Positions 42,657-51,950 of a stretch of 64,000 nucleotides of DNA are shown here, one piece after another. The notes below the pieces were generated by a model. It worked only from the letters and a program-made list of their open reading frames with translations, did not search any database and was not told where the DNA came from. How positions within the stretch are numbered: the first letter of the stretch is position 1; every line of letters starts with the position of its first letter. This stretch comes from an uncultured Lachnospiraceae bacterium (GTDB taxonomy: Bacteria; Bacillota; Clostridia; Lachnospirales; Lachnospiraceae). The translations under genes were made by a program, and so were the position numbers. The stretch lies in the NCBI GenBank assembly GCA_947625015.1, contig CANQMR010000016.1, positions 1 to 64,000 on the forward strand, read 5' to 3'.

Positions 42657-43598
42657 GTGGAATTTTCACATAAGTCAGTGCTTTTAAAGGAGACGATAGA
42701 AGGACTCCATATTAAGGAGGATGGAACTTATGTGGATGGCACATTAGGCGGCGGAGGACATGCATTTTATGTGTGTGAGCGCTTGTCCGGTAAAGGCAGG
42801 TTCATAGGAATAGACCAGGATGCAGCCGCCATTGAGGCGGCAGGCATCCGTCTATTACCATATCAAGATCATATACAGATTGACATTATCAGAGACAATT
42901 ATCAAAAAATCCCTCAGGTCCTTAAGGAACTTGGCGTCAGCGGTGTTGATGGAATCGTTCTGGACTTGGGGGTATCCTCCTATCAGTTGGATACACCGGA
43001 GAGAGGATTTACATACAGGGTGGATGCGCCCTTAGATATGAGAATGGATCAAAGGCAGGAGAAAACTGCTAAAGATATAATTAACGGATACCCGGAAGCG
43101 GAACTTTACCGGGTAATTCGTGATTACGGCGAAGAACGGTTCGCTAAAAATATTGCCAGACATATATGTGAGGCAAGAAAGAACAAAGTCATTGAGACCA
43201 CAGGAGAACTCAATGACATCATAAAGGCTGCTATACCAATTAGAGCTAGGTCTGCAGGAGGGCACCCTTCCAAAAGAACATTTCAGGCTGTCAGGATTGA
43301 ATTAAATCAGGAACTGACCATTCTTGAGCAATCCATCGACCAAATGATAGACCTGTTAAATCCAAGGGGCCGAATATGCATCATTACGTTCCACTCATTA
43401 GAAGATCGGATAGTAAAGAGGATTTTTAGAACCAGCGAGAATCCTTGTACATGCCCTCCCGACTTTCCTAAATGCGTCTGCGGCAAGGTTTCAAAGGGGA
43501 AAGTGATAACAAAGAAGCCCATATTGCCGACGGAACAGGAGTTAGAAGATAATAAGCGCAGCAAAAGCGCAAAACTTCGGATCTTTGAAAAAGCCTGA
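42657..43598 (+). CDS. rsmH: 16S rRNA m4C1402 methyltransferase RsmH
   Basis: A 313-residue SAM-dependent methyltransferase that modifies N4 of C1402 in 16S rRNA. SAM motif GTLGGGGHA, the block [16 protein letters not shown] and the C-terminal [13 protein letters not shown] and [12 protein letters not shown] are all typical. The start is GTG 42657, after GAGGGAGG. It lies 35 bp after mraZ, the standard position. The ftsL-like gene follows after 78 bp. Confidence 0.96.
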   Translation: MEFSHKSVLLKETIEGLHIKEDGTYVDGTLGGGGHAFYVCERLSGKGRFIGIDQDAAAIEAAGIRLLPYQDHIQIDIIRDNYQKIPQVLKELGVSGVDGIVLDLGVSSYQLDTPERGFTYRVDAPLDMRMDQRQEKTAKDIINGYPEAELYRVIRDYGEERFAKNIARHICEARKNKVIETTGELNDIIKAAIPIRARSAGGHPSKRTFQAVRIELNQELTILEQSIDQMIDLLNPRGRICIITFHSLEDRIVKRIFRTSENPCTCPPDFPKCVCGKVSKGKVITKKPILPTEQELEDNKRSKSAKLRIFEKA

Positions 43599-43676
43599 TT
43601 GGTACTGGTATAGAAAATACGACAAGAAGAATAAATACGCGATATCCCAATGATAAAACGTATTTAGAAGAGGGGA

Positions 43677-44162
43677 ATGAAGACATTGAATCCAAGATAT
43701 GATAACAGAGGGTATTACATCGAAGGTAATGCAGCAAGGAAGCTGAATACGGTACCTGAGCGGATTGAAAGGCCAGAACGGCAGCACAAAAAAGAGCGGC
43801 AGGTAAATGAGAGAATCAACAAAAACCGGAATCGTGCAAGAGCATTTGATTTAAGATATACAATGGCACTGACAGTTGCAACTGTATTTTTGTTTGTTTC
43901 CTGTATAAATATGCTTTCTATTCAGGCGGACATTACAGAGCAAAGACAGCAGATTGCATTGTTAGAAAGCAATTTGAACGAATTGACAGATACCAATGAT
44001 GAGACGAGCAAAAGATTGGAAAGTTCTGTGGATCTTCCCAAAATCTATGATGTTGCTGTGAATGAACTGGGTATGGTATATCCGAAGACAGGCCAGATTG
44101 TCTCCTATGAGGCCAGCAATCCGGACTATGTAAAGCAGTTTATGGATATACCGGAGAATTAA
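43677..44162 (+). CDS. ftsL: FtsL-like cell division protein
   Basis: A 161-residue bitopic protein: a long basic N-terminal cytoplasmic tail (about 1-60), one helix (about 62-82, MALTVATVFLFVSCINML), and an extracellular coiled coil (about 85-120, TEQRQQIALLESNLNELTD). This is the FtsL/DivIC type that forms a complex with DivIB and the septal PBP. Primary sequence is poorly conserved, and the assignment rests on topology and position between rsmH and ftsI. The N-tail is longer than in E. coli. ATG 43677 lies close after GAGGGGA. Confidence 0.8.
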   Translation: MKTLNPRYDNRGYYIEGNAARKLNTVPERIERPERQHKKERQVNERINKNRNRARAFDLRYTMALTVATVFLFVSCINMLSIQADITEQRQQIALLESNLNELTDTNDETSKRLESSVDLPKIYDVAVNELGMVYPKTGQIVSYEASNPDYVKQFMDIPEN

Positions 44163-44176
44163 GATCAGGTGATAAT

Positions 44177-46237
44177 ATGGCAAAGAAGAGAAAACGGTTT
44201 CTTGCAAGAATGCAGATGAAATTGTTTGTGGTTTTAATGATATTTATACTGCTTTTTATCGGGTTGATTGCCAGATTAATCTACATTAATGTAGAAGACG
44301 GAGCGAAATACGAAAAGACGGTACTAGCGCAGCAGCGGTATGACAGCATTGAGATCCCCTACAGGAGAGGGGACATATTAGACCGGAACGGAACGCAGCT
44401 TGCCACCAGTGAAAAAGTCTACAATCTGATTATAGAACCCAAAAATATACTTCAAAGTGATGAGGTAAAGGAAGCTACTGTATCGGCGCTTGAAAAATAT
44501 TTCCAGCTTTCCGAATCGGATATAGATAAGGCGCTTAAAGATTCCACATCTTTATATAAAAAGATGCTGAAAAAATTAAGCTATGATAAAGTAAAACCTT
44601 TTACGGATTATCTGGCCTCTGATGATAAACAGGCGGAAAATGTAAAAGGCGTATGGTTTGAAGATGAATACGAGAGGTTTTATCCATATGGTTCCCTTGC
44701 CTGTCATGCTTTGGGCTTTACGGTAAGCGGCAATGTGGGACAAGGCGGAATCGAAGGCTATTACAGCGACGAGTTAAACGGAGTAAATGGAAGGGAATAC
44801 GGATACCTGACAGAAGATATGAGTTTGGAGCGGACCACAAAGGAACCGGTCAACGGCTATAATGTGGTTTCGACCATTGACGCGAACGCCCAGACCATTG
44901 TAGAGAAAAAGATTGATGCTTTTATGAATGAAACGGGAGCAAAAAATGTATCTGCACTGGTTATGGACCCCAATTCCGGGGAAGTGCTGGCTATGGCCAA
45001 TTCCAATAAATTTGATTTGAACGAGCCTTACGAGGACAGCGCTATTTCCTACCAGTTTAATCCACAGGACGGGGATGTGAAAACGCAGATTAAAGCCCTG
45101 TCTGAAGAGGAACGGCTGGAGTGCCTCAATAAGGCGTGGAGAAATTTTATTATATCCGATGGCTTTGAACCGGGTTCCACCTACAAAACCTTTACCATTG
45201 CGGGTGCAATCGAGGAAAGCGCCTTAAAGGGTGACGAAAGTTTCTTTTGCGGCGGAAGTTTAAAGGTAGAAGATGCAGAGATTAAATGCCATAATCATGA
45301 GGGACATGGCCAGGTGAACGTTGAACAGGCGTTGATGCAGTCCTGTAACGTGGCTTTAATGCAGATTGCGGAAAAAGAGGGGAGAAAGAATTTTTCCACT
45401 TATCAGGACGTTTTTGGCTTTGGCAAGACAACCCATGTCGATTTGGTTGGCGAGGCTGCCGGCATTGTCTATGATGAGAGCCGGTTAAATCCTGTGGAGC
45501 TTGCCACCTGTTCCTTTGGGCAGGGGCTTACCGTTACCATGATGCAGATCGGAACTGCGTTTTGTTCCGTAATCAATGGCGGGAATTATTATGAGCCCCA
45601 TATGGTAAAGCAGATTGTGGATGAAAATGGCGGAATTATCAGTAATATAGAACCTACGGTTTTGCGGAGGACGATTTCCTCTGAGACGTCGGAATTTATG
45701 AGAAATGCGTTGTTTAAGGTAGTAGATGCCGGTACCGCCCAGAAAGCAAAGGTGGAAGGCTATACAATCGGAGGAAAGACTGGTACGGCGGAAAAAATAC
45801 CCCGGGGCAATGGAAAATATCTGCTTTCTTTTATTGGATTTGCACCGGTGGAAAATCCCCAGGTTGTGGTGTATGTGACTGTGGACGAACCGGCGGTGGA
45901 AGATCAGGCAAGTTCTGGTCTGGGAACCATTATTGCACAAAGTATTTTTGAGGAACTGCTGCCCTATATGAATATATACCAGTCCGAGACGAAAAAGAGC
46001 GCCGGCGATCCGAATGTAGGAGATCAGATAGCGACACCGGTTTATGAAGGTACGGTACCGGAAGAACAGCTTTCGCAGGATTTGGAAAACGATACCGGGG
46101 AAAATACACAGGATAACCAGACAGAGGAAAATACAGGGGACGCCGGGACACAGGAAAACACAGATGAACAAAGCGGCGCAGACGATGGGGATTCCCAGAC
46201 GGGAACCTCTTCGGAAACGCAGCCGGAGACGCAATAA
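44177..46237 (+). CDS. ftsI: Septal penicillin-binding protein (FtsI/PBP2 type)
   Basis: A 686-residue class B PBP, the peptidoglycan transpeptidase of the divisome. An N-terminal anchor (about 12-35) is followed by the dimerisation domain (starting RRGDILDRNG) and a transpeptidase domain with SxxK (Ser334-Thr-Tyr-Lys), SCN (QSCNVALMQ) and KTG (Lys534-Thr-Gly). The C-terminal tail (about 610-686) is disordered, rich in E, T, N and Q, and has no PASTA domain. AGGTGA precedes ATG 44177, 15 bp after ftsL. A terminator-like hairpin separates it from the next PBP gene. Confidence 0.9.
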   Translation: MAKKRKRFLARMQMKLFVVLMIFILLFIGLIARLIYINVEDGAKYEKTVLAQQRYDSIEIPYRRGDILDRNGTQLATSEKVYNLIIEPKNILQSDEVKEATVSALEKYFQLSESDIDKALKDSTSLYKKMLKKLSYDKVKPFTDYLASDDKQAENVKGVWFEDEYERFYPYGSLACHALGFTVSGNVGQGGIEGYYSDELNGVNGREYGYLTEDMSLERTTKEPVNGYNVVSTIDANAQTIVEKKIDAFMNETGAKNVSALVMDPNSGEVLAMANSNKFDLNEPYEDSAISYQFNPQDGDVKTQIKALSEEERLECLNKAWRNFIISDGFEPGSTYKTFTIAGAIEESALKGDESFFCGGSLKVEDAEIKCHNHEGHGQVNVEQALMQSCNVALMQIAEKEGRKNFSTYQDVFGFGKTTHVDLVGEAAGIVYDESRLNPVELATCSFGQGLTVTMMQIGTAFCSVINGGNYYEPHMVKQIVDENGGIISNIEPTVLRRTISSETSEFMRNALFKVVDAGTAQKAKVEGYTIGGKTGTAEKIPRGNGKYLLSFIGFAPVENPQVVVYVTVDEPAVEDQASSGLGTIIAQSIFEELLPYMNIYQSETKKSAGDPNVGDQIATPVYEGTVPEEQLSQDLENDTGENTQDNQTEENTGDAGTQENTDEQSGADDGDSQTGTSSETQPETQ

Positions 46238-46284
46238 CAGACATATAGGACGAACCGCTGGTGGCTGGTTCTGTTAGATTGTAA

Positions 46285-46328
46285 AGGCATGGGTTACTTT
46301 GGGAGAAGTGAGTCATGCCTGGGTTTTT
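46285..46328 (+). terminator. Terminator-like hairpin between the two PBP genes
   Basis: AGGCATG (46285-46291) / CATGCCT (46314-46320) with an inner ACTT / AAGT pairing, followed by GGGTTTTTA. Confidence 0.6.
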
Positions 46329-46413
46329 ATATATTCCGGGGATGAAAAAGGCATTAGGAATATCTTTCTTTCTTTTGTAATATGTTTATAAAAAAAGAAA
46401 TGCCGGTTTTCCC

Positions 46414-48276
46414 ATGATAAAAACATATACCAGAAAAAAGACGTTCGTCATGGCTCTGCTTATGATATTTGCATTAGTGCTGTTGATTGTCAGACTTTCT
46501 TATCTGATGGTGGCAAGGTCTGAATATTATCTGCAAAAGGCAGAAGCGCTCCATGACAGGGAAAGAAGCATCAAGGCAAAGCGGGGAATAATCTATGACA
46601 GAAACGGCGTGGAATTAGCAGGCAACAAACCGGTGTGCTCGGTTTCCGTAATCCATTCCCAGATTACCGACGAAGACAAGGTGGTGGAAGCCTTGTGCCA
46701 AATCTTATCCTTAGAGGAAGAGACTGTGCGGAAAAAGGTACAGGCCAATACCATCCGGGAAAAGATTAAGAGCAATGTGGATAAAGCGGTTGCCGATAAA
46801 CTTCGGGAATTACATTTAGACGGCGTTATGATAGATGAGGATTACAAGCGGTATTACCCGTATAACTCCTTAGCCAGCAAGGTGTTAGGCTTTACCGGCT
46901 CCGACAATCAGGGGATTGTGGGATTAGAGGTGGAATACGAGGAGGTGCTCTCCGGAACGCCGGGCAGTATCTTAACACTGACCGACGCTTACGGAATCGA
47001 GATTCCCAATGAAGCAGAAAGCAGGATAGAGCCGGTTCCCGGCAATAATTTATATACTTCGATAGACGTCAACATTCAAAAGTATGCCGAACAGGCGGCT
47101 GCCAAAGTGCTGAAGGCCAAGCAGGCAAAACGGGTATCTGTGGTTTTGATGAATCCCCAAAACGGAGAAATCTATGCCATGGTCAATGTGCCTGAATATA
47201 ATTTAAATGAGCCTTATACTTTGGTCCATGTTGAAGATTTATATACAAAACAGGCAGAGGAGGAGACAGAAAGCGTATTAAAGGAAAATACGGAAGAGAC
47301 AACGGAAAAGGAAAAAGAAAAATCCTGGGAGGAAATGACAGAGAAGGAGCGGCAGGATGCGCTGAATAATATGTGGCGTAATTTCTGTATCAACGACACC
47401 TATGAGCCGGGCTCCACTTTTAAGGTGGTGACGGCTACCGCCGCATTAGAGGAAAACGTGGTAAAGCTTGACGATACCTTTCACTGTCCGGGGTTTAGGA
47501 TTGTGGAAGACCGGCGGATACGCTGCCACAAAAAGGGCGGCCATGGGACGGAAACCTTTAAGGAGGGAATTATGAATTCCTGCAATCCGGTGTTTATGGA
47601 TGTGGGCGCAAGGGTCGGCGTATCCAATATGTATAAGAACTATGCGAAGTTAGGCCTGTTTGAACGGACAGGGGTAGATCTTCCCGGAGAGGCTTCCTCC
47701 ATTATGCATAAGCAGGAAAATGTGAAGGCGGTGGAGCTTGCCACGATGAGTTTTGGCCAGTCTTTCCAGATTACGCCGCTTCAGCTTTTGCGGGCGGCCA
47801 GTGCTGTGGTAAACGGCGGGACGCTGGTGACTCCCCATTTTGGGATGTATGCGACGGATGAAGAGGGAAGGAAAACCAAAACTTTTGAATATACAGTAAA
47901 GGAAAATGCAATCCGGAAAGAAACCTCCGAGACCATGAAGGAACTTTTAGAGGCGGTGGTTTCCGGCGGTTCCGGCAGTAAGGGCCAGGTGGCAGGCTAC
48001 CGGGTAGGCGGCAAGACGGCAACCTCTGAAAAACTTCCCAGAGGAACCGGTAAATACATTTCTTCCTTTATGGGTTTTGCACCGGCAGATCATCCCCAGA
48101 TTATCGGTATTATTCTGATTGACGAGCCGGTGGGGGTTTATTACGGCGGAACCATAGCGGCGCCGGTTATGTCGGAAATGTTTTCCAATATTTTACCGTA
48201 TCTGGGCATTGAGGCAGATTATCAAGAAGGGGAACAGGAGGTCATGGCCGTTGATTTTGAAGATACGGTGGAATGA
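46414..48276 (+). CDS. SpoVD-like class B penicillin-binding protein
   Basis: A 620-residue class B PBP, similar in size and layout to the preceding one. An anchor (about 11-32), dimerisation domain (KAKRGIIYDRNGVELAGNK) and transpeptidase domain with SxxK (Ser334-Thr-Phe-Lys) and SCN (NSCNPVFMD) are seen. The KTG box is changed to Lys534-Thr-Ala (GGKTATSEK). A highly charged insert (about 280-315, rich in E, K and T) interrupts the domain. There is no good ribosome site before ATG 46414 and a hairpin precedes it, so it may be transcribed separately; SpoVD in other sporeformers is a sigma-E-dependent cortex enzyme. Spore role is inferred from context. Confidence 0.75.
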   Translation: MIKTYTRKKTFVMALLMIFALVLLIVRLSYLMVARSEYYLQKAEALHDRERSIKAKRGIIYDRNGVELAGNKPVCSVSVIHSQITDEDKVVEALCQILSLEEETVRKKVQANTIREKIKSNVDKAVADKLRELHLDGVMIDEDYKRYYPYNSLASKVLGFTGSDNQGIVGLEVEYEEVLSGTPGSILTLTDAYGIEIPNEAESRIEPVPGNNLYTSIDVNIQKYAEQAAAKVLKAKQAKRVSVVLMNPQNGEIYAMVNVPEYNLNEPYTLVHVEDLYTKQAEEETESVLKENTEETTEKEKEKSWEEMTEKERQDALNNMWRNFCINDTYEPGSTFKVVTATAALEENVVKLDDTFHCPGFRIVEDRRIRCHKKGGHGTETFKEGIMNSCNPVFMDVGARVGVSNMYKNYAKLGLFERTGVDLPGEASSIMHKQENVKAVELATMSFGQSFQITPLQLLRAASAVVNGGTLVTPHFGMYATDEEGRKTKTFEYTVKENAIRKETSETMKELLEAVVSGGSGSKGQVAGYRVGGKTATSEKLPRGTGKYISSFMGFAPADHPQIIGIILIDEPVGVYYGGTIAAPVMSEMFSNILPYLGIEADYQEGEQEVMAVDFEDTVE

Positions 48277-48320
48277 TTTTGAAAAAGCCAGCAAAAAAGA
48301 CGGCGTTGACGGGGTTATGG

Positions 48321-48349
48321 TTGATAAAAAAAGGAAAAAGAATTATACT
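48321..48349 (+). promoter_or_regulatory. Internal dcw promoter before mraY
   Basis: TTGATA (48321-48326), 17 bp, TATACT (48344-48349), 50 bp upstream of mraY. Confidence 0.7.
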
Positions 48350-48398
48350 ACTAAGGTATATGCAATAAAATAAGAATTACAAAAGGGTAGGAGAGATT

Positions 48399-49358
48399 AT
48401 GGAATATGATTTTATGGTGTTGGCGCCAATATTGATTGCTTTTGGTATCAGCGTGGTATTAAGCCCGGTGATGATACCTTTCCTCAAAAAATTGAAATTC
48501 GGGCAGTTTGTCAGGGATGATGGACCGGAATCCCACTTGAAGAAGTCGGGCACACCCACCATGGGAGGACTGATTATACTTTGCAGCATTGTGGTGACCT
48601 CCCTGTTTTACATGAAGACGAATCCTGTGATTCTGCCGGTATTGTTTGTCACCTTGGGATTTGGCCTGGTGGGATTTTTGGACGATTATATCAAGGTGGT
48701 GATGAAGCGTTCCATGGGGCTTCGGGCATGGCAGAAAATGGTAGGGCAGTTTGTAATTACAGCAATATTTGCCTACTATCTGGCTAATTACACTGAGGTG
48801 GGCACTTCTGTGCTGATTCCGTTTACAGATGGGAAAATGTTAGATTTAGGCTTCTGGTTTTACCCGTTTTTATTCTTTGCGGTAATCGGTACGGTCAACG
48901 GCACGAATTTTACAGACGGACTTGACGGTCTGCTGTCTTCCATTACTGTCCTGACTGCCACCTTTTTTACGGTGGTTGCCATTGGAACCCGGTCGGGATT
49001 AGAGCCCATTACCTGCGCGGCGGTAGGCGCGCTGCTTGGCTTTTTGGTGTTTAACGTATATCCCGCAAAAGTGTTTATGGGAGATACCGGTTCTCTGGCT
49101 TTGGGCGGGTTGATTGCCGCTACGGCGGTTATGCTGCGGATGCCGATATATATTGTAATTGTAGGTTTTATCTACTTTGTGGAGGTCTTATCGGTAATCA
49201 TACAGGTGCTTTACTTCAAAAAGACCGGCAAGCGTGTCTTTAAGATGGCGCCCATACATCATCATTTTGAGTTATCCGGCTGGCCGGAGACAAAAGTAGT
49301 TGCAATTTTTGCCATTATTACGGCTATTTTGTGTCTTCTTGGCCTGGTGGCTCTTTAG
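48399..49358 (+). CDS. mraY: Phospho-N-acetylmuramoyl-pentapeptide transferase
   Basis: A 319-residue polytopic enzyme that moves phospho-MurNAc-pentapeptide to undecaprenyl phosphate, giving lipid I. Diagnostic blocks are KKSGTPTMGGLII near the N-terminus, the Asp pair LDDYIKV, NGTNFTDGLDGLLSS and the C-terminal PIHHHFELSGWPETKVV. About ten helices are expected. GGTAGGAGAG precedes ATG 48399. An internal promoter lies just upstream; murD follows after 26 bp. Confidence 0.97.
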   Translation: MEYDFMVLAPILIAFGISVVLSPVMIPFLKKLKFGQFVRDDGPESHLKKSGTPTMGGLIILCSIVVTSLFYMKTNPVILPVLFVTLGFGLVGFLDDYIKVVMKRSMGLRAWQKMVGQFVITAIFAYYLANYTEVGTSVLIPFTDGKMLDLGFWFYPFLFFAVIGTVNGTNFTDGLDGLLSSITVLTATFFTVVAIGTRSGLEPITCAAVGALLGFLVFNVYPAKVFMGDTGSLALGGLIAATAVMLRMPIYIVIVGFIYFVEVLSVIIQVLYFKKTGKRVFKMAPIHHHFELSGWPETKVVAIFAIITAILCLLGLVAL

Positions 49359-49384
49359 GCGGATAGTAAGGAACGGAGGATATT

Positions 49385-50749
49385 ATGGATTTTCAGAAAA
49401 AAGTATTGGTTGCAGGTACGGGAAAAAGCGGTATTTATGCGGGGAAACTTCTGTTGGAAAAGGGAGCGGAGGTTGTATTTTATGACGATAAAAAGGATTT
49501 GGATGTAGAGGCGTTAATGAAGCAGTTTCCGGAGAACAGCCCGGTTCGCGTGGTACTTGGAAAGTTGAACGAAACTTTTCTGTCCGGCATTGACTATATG
49601 GTGATAAGCCCAGGCATACCGGTGGATTCTCCAATCGCTAATACAGTGCGGGATGCAGGCGTCCCCATTTTGAGTGAAATTGAACTGGCTTATCAGGCGG
49701 GGGCCGGACATTTAGCCGCCATAACCGGAACGAACGGAAAGACTACCACCACTTCTTTGGTGGGCGAGATTTTTGCGGTGTATACCCCCAATCATTTTAC
49801 AGTGGGAAATATCGGGATACCCTATACGGAATCAGCCCTTCAGATGAACGAGGATTCCTATACGGTAGCGGAGGTGTCATCTTTTCAGTTAGAGACCATT
49901 GCAGAGTTTAGGCCCCATGTCAGCGCGATCCTCAACGTGACGCCGGATCATTTAAACCGGCATTATACCATGGAAAATTATGCGTCCGTTAAACTGGATA
50001 TCTGTAGAAACCAAGGCCCTGAGGATTATCTGATTTTAAATTATGATGACGAGATAACCAAAGCCATGGCGGAGGATAAACGGGTGCAGGCGAAGGTCGT
50101 CTTTTTCAGCCGGTTACATAATCTTAAAGAGGGAATCTGCTTAGTGGGGGATACGGTGGTAATCCGGGAACAGGAAAAAGAGATAAAGGTGGCGGACACC
50201 AAAGATTTTATCCTGCCCGGCGGACACAATGTGGAAAATTACATGGCGGGAATTGCCGTTGCCTATTATATGGGGATTCCTTTGGATATCATTACAGAGG
50301 TAGTGAAGAAATTCAAGGGCGTGGAGCACCGGATTGAATTTGTCAGGGAAGTAAACGGCGTTGTCTATTACAACGATTCAAAAGCGACCAATCCGGACGC
50401 AGCGGTAAAGGGGATTCAGGCCATGAGCCGGAAGACGGTGTTAATTGGCGGAGGCCTGGATAAAAAGGTTCCTTTTGACGCATGGATTGACGCCTTTGAC
50501 GGGAAGGTAAAAAAATTAATTCTTTTGGGGGAAACCGCGAAAGAAATTGCAGATACGGCGGCGAAGCATGGATTTACGGATGTGCTGTTTGTTAAGACGC
50601 TGGAAGAAGCGGTAGAAGAAGCGGCTAAGACTGCGGACAGCGGGGAGGCGGTTTTATTGTCCCCTGCCTGTGCAAGCTGGGATATGTTTGAAAGCTACGA
50701 GCAGCGCGGAGATTTATTTAAAGAGTATGTGAACAAGTTAGGAGCATAA
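49385..50749 (+). CDS. murD: UDP-MurNAc-L-Ala--D-Glu ligase
   Basis: A 454-residue cytosolic Mur ligase that adds D-glutamate to UDP-MurNAc-L-Ala. The Rossmann-like N-domain starts KKVLVAGTGKSGIYAGKLL. The ATP loop is TGTNGKTTTTSLVGEIF. The block YYNDSKATNPDAA is MurD-specific, and the C-domain ends LLSPACASWDMFESYEQRG. GGAGGAT precedes ATG 49385. It runs straight into ftsW, with its stop just before the next start. Confidence 0.97.
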   Translation: MDFQKKVLVAGTGKSGIYAGKLLLEKGAEVVFYDDKKDLDVEALMKQFPENSPVRVVLGKLNETFLSGIDYMVISPGIPVDSPIANTVRDAGVPILSEIELAYQAGAGHLAAITGTNGKTTTTSLVGEIFAVYTPNHFTVGNIGIPYTESALQMNEDSYTVAEVSSFQLETIAEFRPHVSAILNVTPDHLNRHYTMENYASVKLDICRNQGPEDYLILNYDDEITKAMAEDKRVQAKVVFFSRLHNLKEGICLVGDTVVIREQEKEIKVADTKDFILPGGHNVENYMAGIAVAYYMGIPLDIITEVVKKFKGVEHRIEFVREVNGVVYYNDSKATNPDAAVKGIQAMSRKTVLIGGGLDKKVPFDAWIDAFDGKVKKLILLGETAKEIADTAAKHGFTDVLFVKTLEEAVEEAAKTADSGEAVLLSPACASWDMFESYEQRGDLFKEYVNKLGA

Positions 50750-50753
50750 GTAT

Positions 50754-51905
50754 ATGGCGGACAGAAGGCCTACCCCTCACAACAGAAGAAGACGGAGAAA
50801 AAAGATTTCCATGTTTATCCGGAGCAGCTTTTATGATTATACCCTGCTGTTTGTCGTGCTGTTTTTGGTTATCTTCGGACTGGTTATGGTATATAGCACC
50901 AGTTCCTATACGGCGGAGATGAAAATGGGAAGCGCCACCTATTATCTGATAAGGCAGGGCGTCTTTGCGGTGCTGGGAATTGCGGCTATGCTGTTTATCG
51001 CAAGAATGGATTATCACTGGTGGAAGAAGTTTTCCATGCTGATTATGATCGTTGTCCTTTTCCTGCTGGTTCTGGTGCTGATTATAGGCAAGACGGAAAA
51101 CGGCGCAGTCCGGTGGCTACAGATTGGATCCATCCGTTTCCAGCCCTCCGAGGTCGCCAAAATCGGAATCATTCTGTTTACGGCCCACATGGCTACGGTG
51201 AAGTCGGCAAGAATTGGGGATTTGAAAATTATGGTAAAAGTAGTTTTGGTACCCATGATTGCGATTGCGCTGATTGCTTCTGAGAACTTAAGTACAGCGA
51301 TTATCTGTTCTGCCATTACCCTGATGATTGTCTTTGTCACCAGTCCCAAGGTAAAGCAATTCCTTATTATGGGCCTGTGCGTTGTCGGACTGATGGGAGT
51401 TTTTCTGATGATTGCTTCTTACCGGTTAGAGCGGATTAAGATATGGCTGAATCCGGAAAAGTATGAAAAGGGTTATCAGACACTCCAGGCGTTGTATGCG
51501 ATTGGATCCGGAGGGATTTTTGGAAAAGGATTAGGCCAGAGCATACAAAAGCTGGGATTTATTCCGGAATCTCATAACGATATGATTTTTTCCGTAATCT
51601 GTGAGGAACTGGGTTTGTTCGGCGCTATCTGCGTGGTTGCGCTCTTTGTCATCTTAATCTGGCGGTGCGTGATGATTGCCATGAGCGCGCCGGATTTATA
51701 TGGCGCTTTGATTGTTGTGGGGGTTGTGACCCATATCGCGGTGCAGGTCATCATCAATATCGCGGTGGTTACCAATTCCATTCCCCCAACGGGAGTACCA
51801 CTGCCTTTTATCAGCTACGGAGGTACGGCGCTTGCCTGCCTGTTGGCAGAGATGGGCCTGGTGTTATCTGTGGCAAGGCAGATCCGGATGCCAAAGGAAT
51901 ATTAA
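50754..51905 (+). CDS. ftsW: FtsW/SpoVE-family lipid II polymerase
   Basis: A 383-residue SEDS-family membrane protein with about ten helices that polymerises lipid II together with a class B PBP. The basic N-terminal tail (RRRRRKK) leads to VFGLVMVYSTSSY (family start), and the C-terminal signature TNSIPPTGVPLPFISYGGTA is complete (written here in its first 20 residues). FtsW and SpoVE cannot be told apart by sequence alone. ATG 50754 lies 4 bp after the murD stop, with GGAG inside the murD end. Genes for two class B PBPs are nearby as partners. Confidence 0.92.
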   Translation: MADRRPTPHNRRRRRKKISMFIRSSFYDYTLLFVVLFLVIFGLVMVYSTSSYTAEMKMGSATYYLIRQGVFAVLGIAAMLFIARMDYHWWKKFSMLIMIVVLFLLVLVLIIGKTENGAVRWLQIGSIRFQPSEVAKIGIILFTAHMATVKSARIGDLKIMVKVVLVPMIAIALIASENLSTAIICSAITLMIVFVTSPKVKQFLIMGLCVVGLMGVFLMIASYRLERIKIWLNPEKYEKGYQTLQALYAIGSGGIFGKGLGQSIQKLGFIPESHNDMIFSVICEELGLFGAICVVALFVILIWRCVMIAMSAPDLYGALIVVGVVTHIAVQVIINIAVVTNSIPPTGVPLPFISYGGTALACLLAEMGLVLSVARQIRMPKEY

Positions 51906-51950
51906 TCACAAAATCCAATCTTTAGCATATGATAGTATATATGCCAGAGA

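Noticed and set aside
45485-46234. 249-codon minus-strand frame
   Set aside because: Shadow of ftsI; no ribosome site or family similarity.
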